Counted from the stretch's first letter, positions 38,021 to 46,724 are shown. The stretch is DNA of 64,000 bases from Lonepinella sp051851555 (GCF_051851555.1 NZ_JBPDVH010000002.1:372001-436000), one strand, 5' to 3'. The notes: generated by a model not told the origin, from the letters alone. Made by a program: numbers and translations.

Positions 38021-38587
38021 ATGAACAATAAACAAGAGAGTACAATCAATTTATTGCCTTGGCGCCTTGAACAGCATCAACAACGCAGTCGGCAAGGCCT
38101 ATGGCGACTGGGTGTGTGCGTGATATTGATCGCTCTCAGCGGATTTGCGTTGGATAAAATGGCGCAACATTATCAACAGCAATATGCCGAGCTACAACAA
38201 AAACAACAGACTATCCAGTTGCAACATCATCAAATGGAGCAAAAATTAGTGCAATCTCAACAACGTTTACAGCAACAAGGCAAGCAAAGTGCGGTGGATA
38301 TTTCGACGGATCTTGTCACCGCCTTATTTGATTTGCTTGCGGAGTTACCCTTGCAACAAGGCGAACTCACGGGGTTACAATTTTCCGCCCAACAATTTCG
38401 CCTGCAAGGGCTGGCTCAACAGCAAAGCGAATTTGAACAGATTCATCAATTTTTTAAACAATACCCACAAATCAAGCAATTAAAACTCGCGCAATTTTCA
38501 CCGCAGTCTGATGGCAAACTGCACTTTGAATTTCAGTTACAATTCGTTAATATGGAGCACGCTCATGCCTTGGACGATATTGAATAA
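38021..38587 (+). CDS. comB: Competence protein ComB (PilN-like)
   Basis: This 188-residue inner-membrane protein has a short cytoplasmic N-terminus STINLLPWRLEQHQQ, which is the PilN motif that contacts PilM, then one membrane helix (about 28-45) and a glutamine-rich coiled coil (55-100) in the periplasm. It is four bases downstream of comA and overlaps comC, so translation is probably coupled. Confidence 0.88.
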   Translation: MNNKQESTINLLPWRLEQHQQRSRQGLWRLGVCVILIALSGFALDKMAQHYQQQYAELQQKQQTIQLQHHQMEQKLVQSQQRLQQQGKQSAVDISTDLVTALFDLLAELPLQQGELTGLQFSAQQFRLQGLAQQQSEFEQIHQFFKQYPQIKQLKLAQFSPQSDGKLHFEFQLQFVNMEHAHALDDIE

Positions 38588-39116
38588 CCCCGATAATTTA
38601 TGGGGAAAATGGCTAAAACTCTCTCCACGACAACAAGGCTGTGGCCTCATTTTGCTCGCTGGCACCTTGTTATATTGGCCACTCTTTCAGGGAGGATCTC
38701 ATTATTATTTATTGCAACAAACAGCACAAAGCAATCAGCAAACACAACAAAATATAGTGGCCAAACAACAGCAATTACAACAGGTTAAACAACAACTTGA
38801 ACAGCATTTATTAACTCCTGAATTAGCCAATCAGGTAGCACCGATTAATCAGGCTATTCAACAATTATCAGGCGCATTGCAACTTGAAAATCAGCAATGG
38901 ATTTTTAATCAAAAACCGCAGTTGAATTTGCATATTCAAGGCTATTTTCAAGATCTTCAGCAATTTATCACCGCACTTTTAACCCAACATCCCACCTTGC
39001 ATTTGGTATCACTGCAAATCCAGCAAGCCGATCAGGCGGAGTATTCCATTGAAAGTGATGTGATCTTTCAATTAACCCTTGCCACCCAAAATCCTCCACC
39101 AGAAAACCCTCAATAG
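38565..39116 (+). CDS. comC: Competence protein ComC (PilO-like)
   Basis: This inner-membrane protein pairs with ComB in the pilus alignment complex. The ATG at 38565 is preferred because GGAG lies seven bases ahead and the product starts MPWTILNNPDNLWGKW; it overlaps the end of comB by 23 bp. One membrane helix (about 25-45) is followed by a glutamine-rich coiled coil. The product is 183 residues. It is identified chiefly by position and architecture. Confidence 0.85.
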   Translation: MPWTILNNPDNLWGKWLKLSPRQQGCGLILLAGTLLYWPLFQGGSHYYLLQQTAQSNQQTQQNIVAKQQQLQQVKQQLEQHLLTPELANQVAPINQAIQQLSGALQLENQQWIFNQKPQLNLHIQGYFQDLQQFITALLTQHPTLHLVSLQIQQADQAEYSIESDVIFQLTLATQNPPPENPQ

Positions 39117-39128
39117 GAAACCCATGAT

Positions 39129-39518
39129 ATGTATCGAAAAATTACTCTCCTTTTGTTAGCTTGCTACGGCATCACTGCCCTCGCCAAAGGCGATCCCTTT
39201 GATAAACAGCAACGCACGCAAGAGGCTGCCCCTGTTCAACAGGTTGCCAAAAGTAAAGCCAATCTATGCCCAGAAAAACAGGCGACTATTTTGCCCGACA
39301 GCCCTTTTGAGCAACTCACCTTTATCGGTATTCTCCTGTTCAAGGAGAAAAAACAAATTCTGCTCCAAAATAAAGCCGGTGATGTAGAAAGTGCCTCGGA
39401 ACAAGATTTGATCGGCGCAGAGGCCTATCAATTACTCAGTATCAATAAAAGCCACGCTGAATTTCAACCTTGGAAAGCGGATTGTTCAGCCGGTGAAATC
39501 ATTAAACGTAAATTATAG
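39129..39518 (+). CDS. comD: Competence protein ComD (PilP-like)
   Basis: This 129-residue exported protein links the inner-membrane complex to the secretin. A signal peptide ends near residue 19 (YGITALA). The C-terminal part LTFIGILLFKEKKQILLQNK resembles the PilP beta domain. There is no lipobox cysteine, unlike many PilP proteins. Confidence 0.82.
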   Translation: MYRKITLLLLACYGITALAKGDPFDKQQRTQEAAPVQQVAKSKANLCPEKQATILPDSPFEQLTFIGILLFKEKKQILLQNKAGDVESASEQDLIGAEAYQLLSINKSHAEFQPWKADCSAGEIIKRKL

Positions 39519-39528
39519 GAACATAGCA

Positions 39529-40893
39529 ATGCAAACATGGATTTCTGTTATTAAATTTAGCCTAAAGTGCGGTGTAATTTTGGGGATTTTTTCAAGTATG
39601 AGCTATGCCGAAAACGAAGATCCCACATTTTCTATTCGCCTCAAACAAGCGCCTTTAGTAGCCACCTTGCAACAACTGGCGTTGGAGCAAAATACCAATT
39701 TAATGATCAATGATGAACTCAAAGGCACGCTATCCTTACAGCTCGAAAATACCACGCTCGATCATTTATTTCATGCGGTGGCCAAAATTAAGCATTTGTC
39801 TTTAGTCAAGGAAAAAGGCGTATATTACCTTAATCAAGAGGATAAGGCTCCTACCGCCAATAAAGATAATATGCCCAACCTGGCGAATTTACCCAATATA
39901 CCGGCAACCGCACCGCTACAAACGGCCACCATCAAACTGCAGTTTGCCAAAGCCTCGGAAATGATCAAATCCTTAACCACGGGGAGCGGTTCTCTATTGT
40001 CTGGCGAGGGAAGTATGAGTTTTGATGATCGCAGCAATGTACTTATCGTCAAAGATAATGCCCGTTCAATTAAGACTATTCGTCAACTGATCAAAGAATT
40101 AGATAAACCCATTGAGCAAATTGCCATTGAGGCCAGAATTGTCACCATTACCGATGAAAGTTTACAAGAACTCGGTGTCCGTTGGGGCTTATTTGATCCC
40201 ACCACCAGTACCCACAAAGTGGCTGGTAGCCTTGCCGCCAACGGGTTTAGCAATGTCACCAACAATTTAAACGTCAATTTTGGCGCCGTCAACACGCCGG
40301 CGGGTTCACTGGCTTTACAAGTAGCCAAAATTAACGGGCGACTATTAGATCTTGAACTCACCGCACTGGAACGAGAAAATAACGTAAAAATTATCGCTAG
40401 CCCGAAATTGCTCACCACCAACAAAAAAGCCGCCAGTATCAAACAAGGCACAGAAATTCCTTATGTGTCCACCAACGAAAAAAGCGGATCACAAACCGTT
40501 GAATTCCGTGAGGCAGTGTTAGGCTTAGAAGTCACACCGCATATTTCCCAAGACAATGCTATTTTATTGGATTTGTTGGTCAGCCAAAATTCCCCAGGTA
40601 CCGCCGTACAATCTGGCGAGGGCGAAGTGATCACCATTGATAAACAAGAAATTAACACCCAAGTGTTCGCCAAAGATGGGGAAACCATTGTGTTGGGTGG
40701 CGTATTTCAAGACACGCTCAGTAAAGGCGTGGATAAAGTGCCTGTGCTAGGCGATATTCCTGTAGTGAAACATTTATTCCGAAAACAAAGTGATAAACAT
40801 CAAAAACGGGAATTAGTAATTTTTGTCACACCGCATATTTTAAAACAGGGGCAATCGTTGCAGGAATTTGAAAAGGGTCGAAAAACGGAATAA
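39529..40893 (+). CDS. comE: Competence/type IV pilus secretin ComE (PilQ-like)
   Basis: This outer-membrane channel serves the type IV pilus and DNA entry. The start at 39529 gives 454 residues with a signal peptide ending near SYA. A secretin/TonB short N-terminal domain (residues about 30-85), an N1-type domain (LQFAKASEMIKSL) and the C-terminal secretin domain with EIPYVSTNEKSGSQTVEFRE and VPVLGDIPVVKHLFR are all present. In H. influenzae comF follows at once; here a terminator and acpP follow instead. Confidence 0.95.
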   Translation: MQTWISVIKFSLKCGVILGIFSSMSYAENEDPTFSIRLKQAPLVATLQQLALEQNTNLMINDELKGTLSLQLENTTLDHLFHAVAKIKHLSLVKEKGVYYLNQEDKAPTANKDNMPNLANLPNIPATAPLQTATIKLQFAKASEMIKSLTTGSGSLLSGEGSMSFDDRSNVLIVKDNARSIKTIRQLIKELDKPIEQIAIEARIVTITDESLQELGVRWGLFDPTTSTHKVAGSLAANGFSNVTNNLNVNFGAVNTPAGSLALQVAKINGRLLDLELTALERENNVKIIASPKLLTTNKKAASIKQGTEIPYVSTNEKSGSQTVEFREAVLGLEVTPHISQDNAILLDLLVSQNSPGTAVQSGEGEVITIDKQEINTQVFAKDGETIVLGGVFQDTLSKGVDKVPVLGDIPVVKHLFRKQSDKHQKRELVIFVTPHILKQGQSLQEFEKGRKTE

Positions 40894-40901
40894 CTAAATC
40901 C

Positions 40902-40935
40902 CCCCTCTCCCTCTGGGAGAGGGTTGGGGTGAGGG
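40902..40935. repeat. REP-like palindromic intergenic repeat, copy 1
   Basis: CCCTCTCCC-TCT-GGGAGAGGG (40903-40923) is a perfect palindrome followed by TTGGGGTGAGGGT. A near-identical element stands at 43942-43981. Such CCCTCTCCC elements are widespread in gammaproteobacterial intergenic regions. Confidence 0.8.
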
Positions 40936-40943
40936 TAAAAAAA

Positions 40944-40970
40944 TTTAGGCGGTGATAAACACCGCCTAAA
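40944..40970. terminator. Bidirectional terminator between comE and acpP
   Basis: TTTAGGCGGTG (40944-40954) pairs with CACCGCCTAAA (40960-40970) around a 5-nt loop. Seven A residues to the left provide the T run for the acpP transcript. Confidence 0.85.
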
Positions 40971-40976
40971 ATGAAA

Positions 40977-41207
40977 TTATTGATTGTTTTGTACGTAATC
41001 AATCGCTGATTGAACAGTGGTGATTTTTTCTGCTTCTTCATCAGGAATTTCAATATCAAATTCTTCTTCTAAAGCCATCACTAATTCAACGGTATCTAAA
41101 GAATCTGCACCTAAATCTTCAATAAATGAAGCTTCTGGTTTTGCTTCTTCTTCTTTAACACCTAATTGTTCAACAATGATTTTTTTTACGCGTTCTTCAA
41201 TGCTCAT
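40977..41207 (-). CDS. acpP: Acyl carrier protein
   Basis: This small acidic cytoplasmic carrier of fatty acyl chains has 76 residues. The phosphopantetheine serine is in GADSLDTVELVMALE (Ser36). It ends the fab cluster on the minus strand but is separated from fabG by about 740 bp holding a gene on the other strand, which is unusual since fabG and acpP are normally adjacent; it therefore probably has its own promoter. Confidence 0.98.
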   Translation of the reverse strand: MSIEERVKKIIVEQLGVKEEEAKPEASFIEDLGADSLDTVELVMALEEEFDIEIPDEEAEKITTVQSAIDYVQNNQ

Positions 41208-41232
41208 TTTTGTTTCCTATTGTAGTTTACCT

Positions 41233-41249
41233 AACTGGTTAGAATGATT
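41233..41249. promoter_or_regulatory. Possible FadR-like site upstream of acpP
   Basis: AACTGGTTAGAATGATT agrees with the FadR consensus AACTGGTCNGACCNGTT at about 11 of 16 positions, including one full half-site, 26 bp before the acpP start. The other half is poor, so this is weak. Confidence 0.25.
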
Positions 41250-41494
41250 AGTTTATGGATTTTTACAAAACTTGCAAGTGTTTTATTACAGGTCAAACCG
41301 CAAAAACCCTATACAATTGGGCTAATTCTACCATTTAGAAAGGCGTTTGGCTAGGCTAAATCGGTAATTTTCTTTGCTTTTATGCGCAATAATGCAATCG
41401 CTCATTAGACCAGCCAACGCCATCTATCCGATTGAATTTATTTTAGATCAAGGTTAAGATGAATGCCTATTCAACACCCAAAAAGGAGAAATAT

Positions 41495-41767
41495 ATGACA
41501 GATGTAGCAAAATCAACGGGAACAGGACTGATCGCTGGCATTATTAGTTGCGTATTAGCCATTTTAGGTATTTTATTTCTAGGCACGGTTTTTGTCCCCT
41601 TAGCCGCCATCACCGCACTCATTGGCAGTATTATTGCCATCAAAAACAAAAACATCGGTGGTATCGGCGTAAATATACTGGCATGGGTTTTAACCATAAT
41701 CGGCTTATTCACCTCCCCATTATTATTAGGCCTAATTGGATTAGGCAGTGCCACTGGCTCAATGTAA
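41495..41767 (+). CDS. Small glycine-rich membrane protein of unknown function
   Basis: This 90-residue protein has three hydrophobic segments (about 10-32, 34-47 and 56-84) separated by the charged turn IKNKNIGG. The ATG at 41495 has AAAAGGAG ahead of it, which decides against the ATG 12 codons upstream. I do not recognise the family with certainty; the pattern resembles small membrane proteins with TM-turn-TM repeats. It lies on the opposite strand inside the fab cluster, between acpP and fabG, and has its own terminator. Confidence 0.7.
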   Translation: MTDVAKSTGTGLIAGIISCVLAILGILFLGTVFVPLAAITALIGSIIAIKNKNIGGIGVNILAWVLTIIGLFTSPLLLGLIGLGSATGSM

Positions 41768-41780
41768 TGCCCAAAAACAA

Positions 41781-41806
41781 AAAAAGCAGGCAAAAGCCTG
41801 CTTTTT
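41781..41806 (+). terminator. Terminator after the small membrane protein gene
   Basis: AAAAAGCAGGC and GCCTGCTTTTT enclose a 4-nt loop, followed by T residues. It works in both directions. Confidence 0.85.
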
Positions 41807-41807
41807 T

Positions 41808-41831
41808 AGGGCGTATGCAATACGCCCCTAC
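41808..41831. repeat. Dispersed palindromic element AGGGCGTATGCAATACGCCC
   Basis: The palindromic core GGGCGTATGCAATACGCCC followed by CTAC occurs here and twice more near 54.2 kb in inverted orientation. It may be a short dispersed repeat of this genome. Confidence 0.7.
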
Positions 41832-41910
41832 CAGTATGGGCCCCGTCTTTGCCGCCTGAAAATTTTTTAATTTGTAGGAAACAAGGCAAAATCAGGGTGT
41901 GTTTTCTTTG

Positions 41911-41942
41911 TTACTTTCTTTTGCACAAGCAAAAGAAAGTAA
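41911..41942 (-). terminator. Perfect 14-bp hairpin downstream of fabG
   Basis: TTACTTTCTTTTGC (41911-41924) and GCAAAAGAAAGTAA (41929-41942) pair perfectly around ACAA, six bases beyond the fabG stop codon. The A/T-rich stem lacks a clean T run on the minus strand, so it may stabilise mRNA ends rather than terminate. Confidence 0.5.
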
Positions 41943-41947
41943 GAAAA

Positions 41948-42679
41948 TCACGCCATGTACATCCCACCATTCACATGCAACGTATTTCCTGTAATATACC
42001 CCGCATCATCACTCGCCAAAAACGCCACCGCTTTGGCAATATCTTTCGCCTCACCTAAACGACCCGCAGGCACATTTGCAAGGGTTTGGGCTTTTTGTTC
42101 TTCCGTTAACGCCTCTGTCATATCTGTCGCAATAAAACCGGGTGCCACCACATTAACGGTAATCCCACGGCTTGCGACTTCTTTGGCTAATGCTTTACTA
42201 AATCCAATTAACCCCGCTTTGGCCGCACAATAGTTGGCTTGACCTGGGTTACCCATCGAACCCACGACGGAACCAATGGTAATAATGCGCCCAAAACGTT
42301 TTTTCATCATTGAACGTAACATGGCTTTAGATAAATGGAATACGGAAGTTAAGTTGGTTTGGATAATATCAAACCATTCATCCTCTTTCATGCGCATTAA
42401 CAGGTTATCACGAGTAATCCCTGCGTTATTGACTAAAATATCAATATCACCGTGATCTTCTTTGATTTTCGCCAAAACAGCGTCAATAGAACCTTGATCT
42501 GCCACATTCAACACTAAACCTTTACCCTGTTGTCCCAAATAAGCAGAAATACTCTCCGCCCCTTTTTCCGAGGTGGCGGTACCGATAACAAAGGCCCCAC
42601 GGCTGACTAATTCCTCGGCGATAGCCTTACCAATTCCACGAGTTGCGCCCGTGACTAATGCGATTTTACCTTGCATCAT
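41948..42679 (-). CDS. fabG: 3-oxoacyl-ACP reductase FabG
   Basis: This NADPH-dependent short-chain dehydrogenase carries out the first reduction of fatty-acid elongation. The Rossmann motif TGATRGIG lies at residues 10-17, NNAG near 86, and the catalytic Ser with Tyr-x-x-x-Lys in ANYCAAKAG near 148-156. The length of 243 residues is normal. It is downstream of fabD, with a small secreted-protein gene inserted between them. Confidence 0.97.
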   Translation of the reverse strand: MMQGKIALVTGATRGIGKAIAEELVSRGAFVIGTATSEKGAESISAYLGQQGKGLVLNVADQGSIDAVLAKIKEDHGDIDILVNNAGITRDNLLMRMKEDEWFDIIQTNLTSVFHLSKAMLRSMMKKRFGRIITIGSVVGSMGNPGQANYCAAKAGLIGFSKALAKEVASRGITVNVVAPGFIATDMTEALTEEQKAQTLANVPAGRLGEAKDIAKAVAFLASDDAGYITGNTLHVNGGMYMA

Positions 42680-42693
42680 TTTTCCTTATAAAT

Positions 42694-42927
42694 TTAAATA
42701 GTTGAACCTTGTGCTAATTCTATACAGTGAAAATTATATCTTTTCTTTTTTTGTTCATCTTGTTGAATAACCGCTTCAAAATTCGCTTTATTCTGCTGAC
42801 ATTGTTCCAATGTTTTAGATTGAACAACTGGGTTCATTCCCCAAGAAGAATGTTCTGAAACCAACGCATAATCAGCCATTACATTGTATGAAAGCGTAGT
42901 CAATAACATAAACAAATATTTTTTCAT
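42694..42927 (-). CDS. Small exported protein of unknown function
   Basis: This product of 77 residues has a clear signal peptide (MKKYLFMLLTTLSYNVMA) and a mature part of about 59 residues with two cysteines that could form a disulfide (EQCQQNK and FHCIELA). The start is the second in-frame ATG, at 42927, which begins the signal peptide. It lies 5-14 bp from fabD and fabG, within the fatty-acid operon, although nothing links it to lipid synthesis. I do not recognise a family. Confidence 0.65.
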   Translation of the reverse strand: MKKYLFMLLTTLSYNVMADYALVSEHSSWGMNPVVQSKTLEQCQQNKANFEAVIQQDEQKKKRYNFHCIELAQGSTI

Positions 42928-42938
42928 GGGCAATATTC

Positions 42939-43877
42939 CTATAATAAAACATCTTGTACTGCTTGCAATGATTTCACATCATTAACCGCCGTCGCAGTAA
43001 GTTCTTTGACAATACGGCCCGTTAAACCTGTTAAGACTTTATTCGGCCCGATTTCCACTAACACTTCTACGCCTGATTTTGCCATTTTTTCTACACTTTC
43101 TGTCCAACGTACAGGACTATAAAGCTGGCGCACAAGTGCGGTACGAATGTCGGCACTTTCATTTTCGGTTTTCACATCCACATTGTTAATGACAGGCGTT
43201 GTTGGTGCTTTAATCGCAATGCTTTCTAACGCAACCGCTAATTGATCGGCCGCCGGTTTCATTAAAGCACAATGTGATGGTACACTCACCGCTAACGGCA
43301 AGGCACGTTTTGCCCCTGCTTCTTTACAAGCCACCGCCGCACGTTCCACCGCCGCTTTGGCACCCGCAATCACCACTTGACCCGGTGAATTGAAATTCAC
43401 CGCTGACACCACTTCGCCTTGTTCGGCTTGTTGGCAAGCGGCAATAATGCTTTCGTTGTCTAAGCCAATAATCGCATACATGGCGCCTGTGCCTTCAGGG
43501 ACGGCTTGTTGCATTAAGCGACCACGTAATTCCACTAATTTAATCGCATCTTGAAAATCTATGGCACCAGAGCAAACTAGGGCCGAATATTCCCCTAAAC
43601 TGTGGCCTGCCATCAGCGTAGGTTGCAAATCCGGATATTGTTGTTGCCACACGCGATAAATCGCCACGGAGGCGGCTAATAAAGCGGGTTGGGTTTGCCA
43701 AGTTTTGTTTAATTCTTCGCTTGGGCCTTGTTGTACCAACTGCCATAAATCATAACCTAATACGTCAGAGGCTTGTTTAAACGTCTGTTCAACGATCGGA
43801 AATTCACTGGCTAATTCCGCCAACATACCAACAGCTTGCGAACCTTGACCTGGGAAAACCATTGCAAATTTTTTCAT
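42939..43877 (-). CDS. fabD: Malonyl-CoA:ACP transacylase FabD
   Basis: The enzyme loads malonate onto acyl carrier protein. GQGSQAVGML is at residues 10-19, the nucleophile Ser is in AGHSLGEYSAL near 92, and the catalytic His is in VPSHCALM near 200. The length of 312 residues is normal. It lies in the plsX-fabH-fabD-fabG run on the minus strand; a REP-like element stands in the 120-bp gap to fabH. Confidence 0.97.
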   Translation of the reverse strand: MKKFAMVFPGQGSQAVGMLAELASEFPIVEQTFKQASDVLGYDLWQLVQQGPSEELNKTWQTQPALLAASVAIYRVWQQQYPDLQPTLMAGHSLGEYSALVCSGAIDFQDAIKLVELRGRLMQQAVPEGTGAMYAIIGLDNESIIAACQQAEQGEVVSAVNFNSPGQVVIAGAKAAVERAAVACKEAGAKRALPLAVSVPSHCALMKPAADQLAVALESIAIKAPTTPVINNVDVKTENESADIRTALVRQLYSPVRWTESVEKMAKSGVEVLVEIGPNKVLTGLTGRIVKELTATAVNDVKSLQAVQDVLL

Positions 43878-43941
43878 TTTTTATTCCTTTTTTAAATGCT
43901 TATTTCTTCTCTCTTAATCTCTGGTTCCCTCTTTTCTAATC

Positions 43942-43981
43942 CCCTCTCCCTCTGGGAGAGGGCTAGGGTGAGGGTGAGGGT
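43942..43981. repeat. REP-like palindromic intergenic repeat, copy 2
   Basis: CCCTCTCCC-TCT-GGGAGAGGG (43942-43962) followed by CTAGGGTGAGGGTGAGGG lies between fabH and fabD, matching the copy at 40902-40935. Confidence 0.8.
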
Positions 43982-43997
43982 TAAAATAAAGAGGAGG

Positions 43998-44948
43998 TTA
44001 ATATTTAACTAACGCCGAACCCCATGTCCAGCCGCCACCAAAGGCTTCTAATAATAACAACTGTCCACGTTGAATACGTCCATCACGAATGGCTTCATCT
44101 AAGGCCACTGGCACCGTCGCCGCACTGGTATTCGCATATTTATCAAGGGTCACCACCACTTGCGACATATCCATCTCCAATTTTTTGGCGGTGGCCGCAA
44201 TAATACGTAAATTTGCCTGATGTGGCACCAACCAATCCAGATCGGATTTATCTAAATTGTTTGCGGTCAAGGTTTCTTCCACCACATTGGCCAATTCACG
44301 CACGGCTAATTTAAAGGTTTCATTACCTTGCATTTGAATAAAACCCGATTGTTTTTCACCGCGCTTAGACTGCGGCAACAACAGGGTTTCATGGCGATCA
44401 GGGCTAGCATGTAAATGGGTAGAAATAATGCCTTGCTGTTCACTGGCCTCTAAAATCACCGCACCCGCACCATCACCAAATAAAATCACCGTGCCACGAT
44501 CGGTTTCATCTAAATTGCGTGAATTGATATCTGAGCCAATCACTAAGGCTTTTTTCACTTGCCCTGTACGAATAAATTGATCGGCCACGGATAAGGCATA
44601 CACAAAACCCGTACAAGCCGCCGCCACATCAAAAGCAATGGCATCATCAATATTTAACAAGGTTTGAATTTGACAGGCCGCACTTGGGTAAGCATGGGAA
44701 TTGGTGGTAGTGCCAACCACAATAAGATCAATATCATTCGGATCAATCTGCGCTTGCGCAAAGGCGTTTTGTGCGGCTTGGTAGCCCATGGTTGCCACGG
44801 TTTCATCAGGGCGAGCAAGACGGCGTTCACGGATCCCTGAACGAGTGACAATCCATTCATCGGAGGTGTCCACCATTTTTTCCAGATCGGCGTTGGTTCT
44901 TATTTGTTCAGGTAAATAGCTACCTGTGGCTAAAATTCGACTGTGCAT
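43998..44948 (-). CDS. fabH: 3-oxoacyl-ACP synthase III FabH
   Basis: The enzyme starts fatty-acid synthesis by condensing acetyl-CoA with malonyl-ACP. The catalytic Cys is in AAACTGFVYAL near residue 112, His in VPHQANLRI near 243 and Asn in KYANTSAATVP near 273. The length of 316 residues is normal. It is 18 bp downstream of plsX. Confidence 0.97.
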   Translation of the reverse strand: MHSRILATGSYLPEQIRTNADLEKMVDTSDEWIVTRSGIRERRLARPDETVATMGYQAAQNAFAQAQIDPNDIDLIVVGTTTNSHAYPSAACQIQTLLNIDDAIAFDVAAACTGFVYALSVADQFIRTGQVKKALVIGSDINSRNLDETDRGTVILFGDGAGAVILEASEQQGIISTHLHASPDRHETLLLPQSKRGEKQSGFIQMQGNETFKLAVRELANVVEETLTANNLDKSDLDWLVPHQANLRIIAATAKKLEMDMSQVVVTLDKYANTSAATVPVALDEAIRDGRIQRGQLLLLEAFGGGWTWGSALVKY

Positions 44949-44966
44949 AATGTTCTCATTATTTTT

Positions 44967-45989
44967 CTAATAGCGTGCTAATCCCGCTAAAATTTTCTGT
45001 GGAATTTGTTGACGGACTTGTAATGCCGCATCTTTAATTGCATTGCTAAACGCCTCCACGTTCGCACTGCCATGGCTTTTCACTACCACGGAGGTCAATC
45101 CAATTAAAGATGCCCCATTGTATTTATCCGGATTAATGTTTTTTAAACGCTGATAACTACTAGGCAATAATTGACGCCCAAACCAACGCAATAACGGTTG
45201 GCATAATACATGCTGACGTGAATGCCCTTTGAGCATATCAATGATATTCTTCGCCACGCCCTCTAAGGTTTTCAGCGCAATATTGCCCGCAAACCCATCA
45301 CTCACAATCACATCCGCTTTGCCATTGAGCAAATCATTGCCCTCAATAAACCCGATATAATTAAGTGCGGTGTCTTTTTGCAACATTTCTGCCGCCGAAC
45401 GAATGGACTGATGCCCTTTGATTTCTTCTACCCCAATATTCAGCAATGCCACTCGAGGATACACCAAATTTAATTGATGTTCAGCGAAAATCGCCCCCAT
45501 CAAAGCAAATTGATACAGATTTTCCGCATCACAATCAATATTGGCGCCCAGATCTAACATCACCGAACATTGCCCCTCAATGGTCGGCAAGAGGGCCAAC
45601 AAGGCAGGGCGTTGAATCCCTTTCAGCGGTTGCAAAATTACTTTTGACAACCCCATTAACGCCCCCGTATTGCCCGCACTGACACAGCCTTGCGCCTCAC
45701 CTTTTTGCACCGCCTCAATGGCTAAACGCATGGACGTCCCTTTACTGTGACGTAAGGCATAAGCTAAACCTTGATTATTTTCGATTTGATGGGAAGTATG
45801 ACAAAGGGTCAGACGTTTGGTGAGGTTTTCAGGCACATTTGCCAGCAAAGGCGAAATCTGTTGGCTATCGCCAAACAATAGCAAAGACAACATTGGATCA
45901 GCTTCCAATGCTTTTAACGATGCGGGGATAGTAATACGGGGACCTACGTCCCCGCCCATCACATCTAACGCTAGGGTTAGACGGCTCAA
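44967..45989 (-). CDS. plsX: Phosphate acyltransferase PlsX
   Basis: PlsX converts acyl-ACP to acyl-phosphate for phospholipid synthesis. The N-terminus LALDVMGGDVGPRITI and SAGNTGALM near residue 104, LDLGANIDC near 155 and VSDGFAGNIALKT near 238 are family motifs. The length of 340 residues is normal. It follows rpmF by 21 bp in the conserved yceD-rpmF-plsX order. Confidence 0.97.
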   Translation of the reverse strand: MSRLTLALDVMGGDVGPRITIPASLKALEADPMLSLLLFGDSQQISPLLANVPENLTKRLTLCHTSHQIENNQGLAYALRHSKGTSMRLAIEAVQKGEAQGCVSAGNTGALMGLSKVILQPLKGIQRPALLALLPTIEGQCSVMLDLGANIDCDAENLYQFALMGAIFAEHQLNLVYPRVALLNIGVEEIKGHQSIRSAAEMLQKDTALNYIGFIEGNDLLNGKADVIVSDGFAGNIALKTLEGVAKNIIDMLKGHSRQHVLCQPLLRWFGRQLLPSSYQRLKNINPDKYNGASLIGLTSVVVKSHGSANVEAFSNAIKDAALQVRQQIPQKILAGLARY

Positions 45990-46010
45990 GTTATTACCTT
46001 ATAACAGCAA

Positions 46011-46181
46011 TTACTTATTGATCACTTTACGACCACGGTAAAAACCGTCAGCAGTAACATGATGACGTAAATGTGTTTCACCACTTGCTTTATCCACAGA
46101 TACGGCAGCAGTAGTTAAGGCATCGTGAGAACGACGCATATCACGACGTGAACGAGATTTTTTATTTTGTTGAACAGCCAC
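46011..46181 (-). CDS. rpmF: 50S ribosomal protein L32
   Basis: This 56-residue ribosomal protein begins with GTG at 46181, reads VAVQQNKKSRSRRDMRRSHD and ends FYRGRKVINK. GGAG precedes the start. It lies between yceD and plsX, its standard place. It is easily missed because of its length and GTG start. Confidence 0.96.
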   Translation of the reverse strand: MAVQQNKKSRSRRDMRRSHDALTTAAVSVDKASGETHLRHHVTADGFYRGRKVINK

Positions 46182-46199
46182 GGGCTTATCTCCTAAATT

Positions 46200-46724
46200 T
46201 TACTTTTGCTTTAAACTAGCTAATACAGAAAACGGGTTTGGTTTTTTTGCCAATTCCTCTGGCAATTCGCCGAAAACCTGTTCCACTACGGACACTTCAC
46301 AGTGTTCAGATGAATGCATGGGTGCGATAGGCAAAGATAAAATAAATTCATCTTCAATCACGCCCAGTAAATCTATTTCGCCAAATTCATTAAATTCAAT
46401 CGGCTCATAAATTTCGGGTAATTCATCAGTTTGATCCAAGTTTTTCACTGGGCTATAACAAAATTCACAGCGCAATGTTTGTACAAAAGGCGACTCACAA
46501 CGCTGACATTCCAGTTCAACGTCCACCGTTGCCTCACCTTTTATCACCACCAACTTCTGTGGATCAATAAAAAACGATAATCTAACCTGCGCATCGTTAA
46601 GCACATTCAGCACAGACTGCCCAAGACGCTCAAGCTGACTGACAGCATAATAACCGTCATAATCCAACCGCCGTTGCGCATCTTTCACAGGATCTGTGGT
46701 TAGGGGTAGTTTTACCTTTTGCAT
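46200..46724 (-). CDS. yceD: YceD/DUF177 family 23S rRNA accumulation protein
   Basis: This 174-residue cytoplasmic protein has two CxxC-like pairs (ELECQRCESPF and LRCEFCYSP) at about residues 75-100, as usual in DUF177. In E. coli and plants the family is needed for normal 23S rRNA levels. It is the first gene of the yceD-rpmF-plsX-fabH-fabD-fabG run and overlaps a short gap of 18 bp to rpmF. Confidence 0.93.
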   Translation of the reverse strand: MQKVKLPLTTDPVKDAQRRLDYDGYYAVSQLERLGQSVLNVLNDAQVRLSFFIDPQKLVVIKGEATVDVELECQRCESPFVQTLRCEFCYSPVKNLDQTDELPEIYEPIEFNEFGEIDLLGVIEDEFILSLPIAPMHSSEHCEVSVVEQVFGELPEELAKKPNPFSVLASLKQK

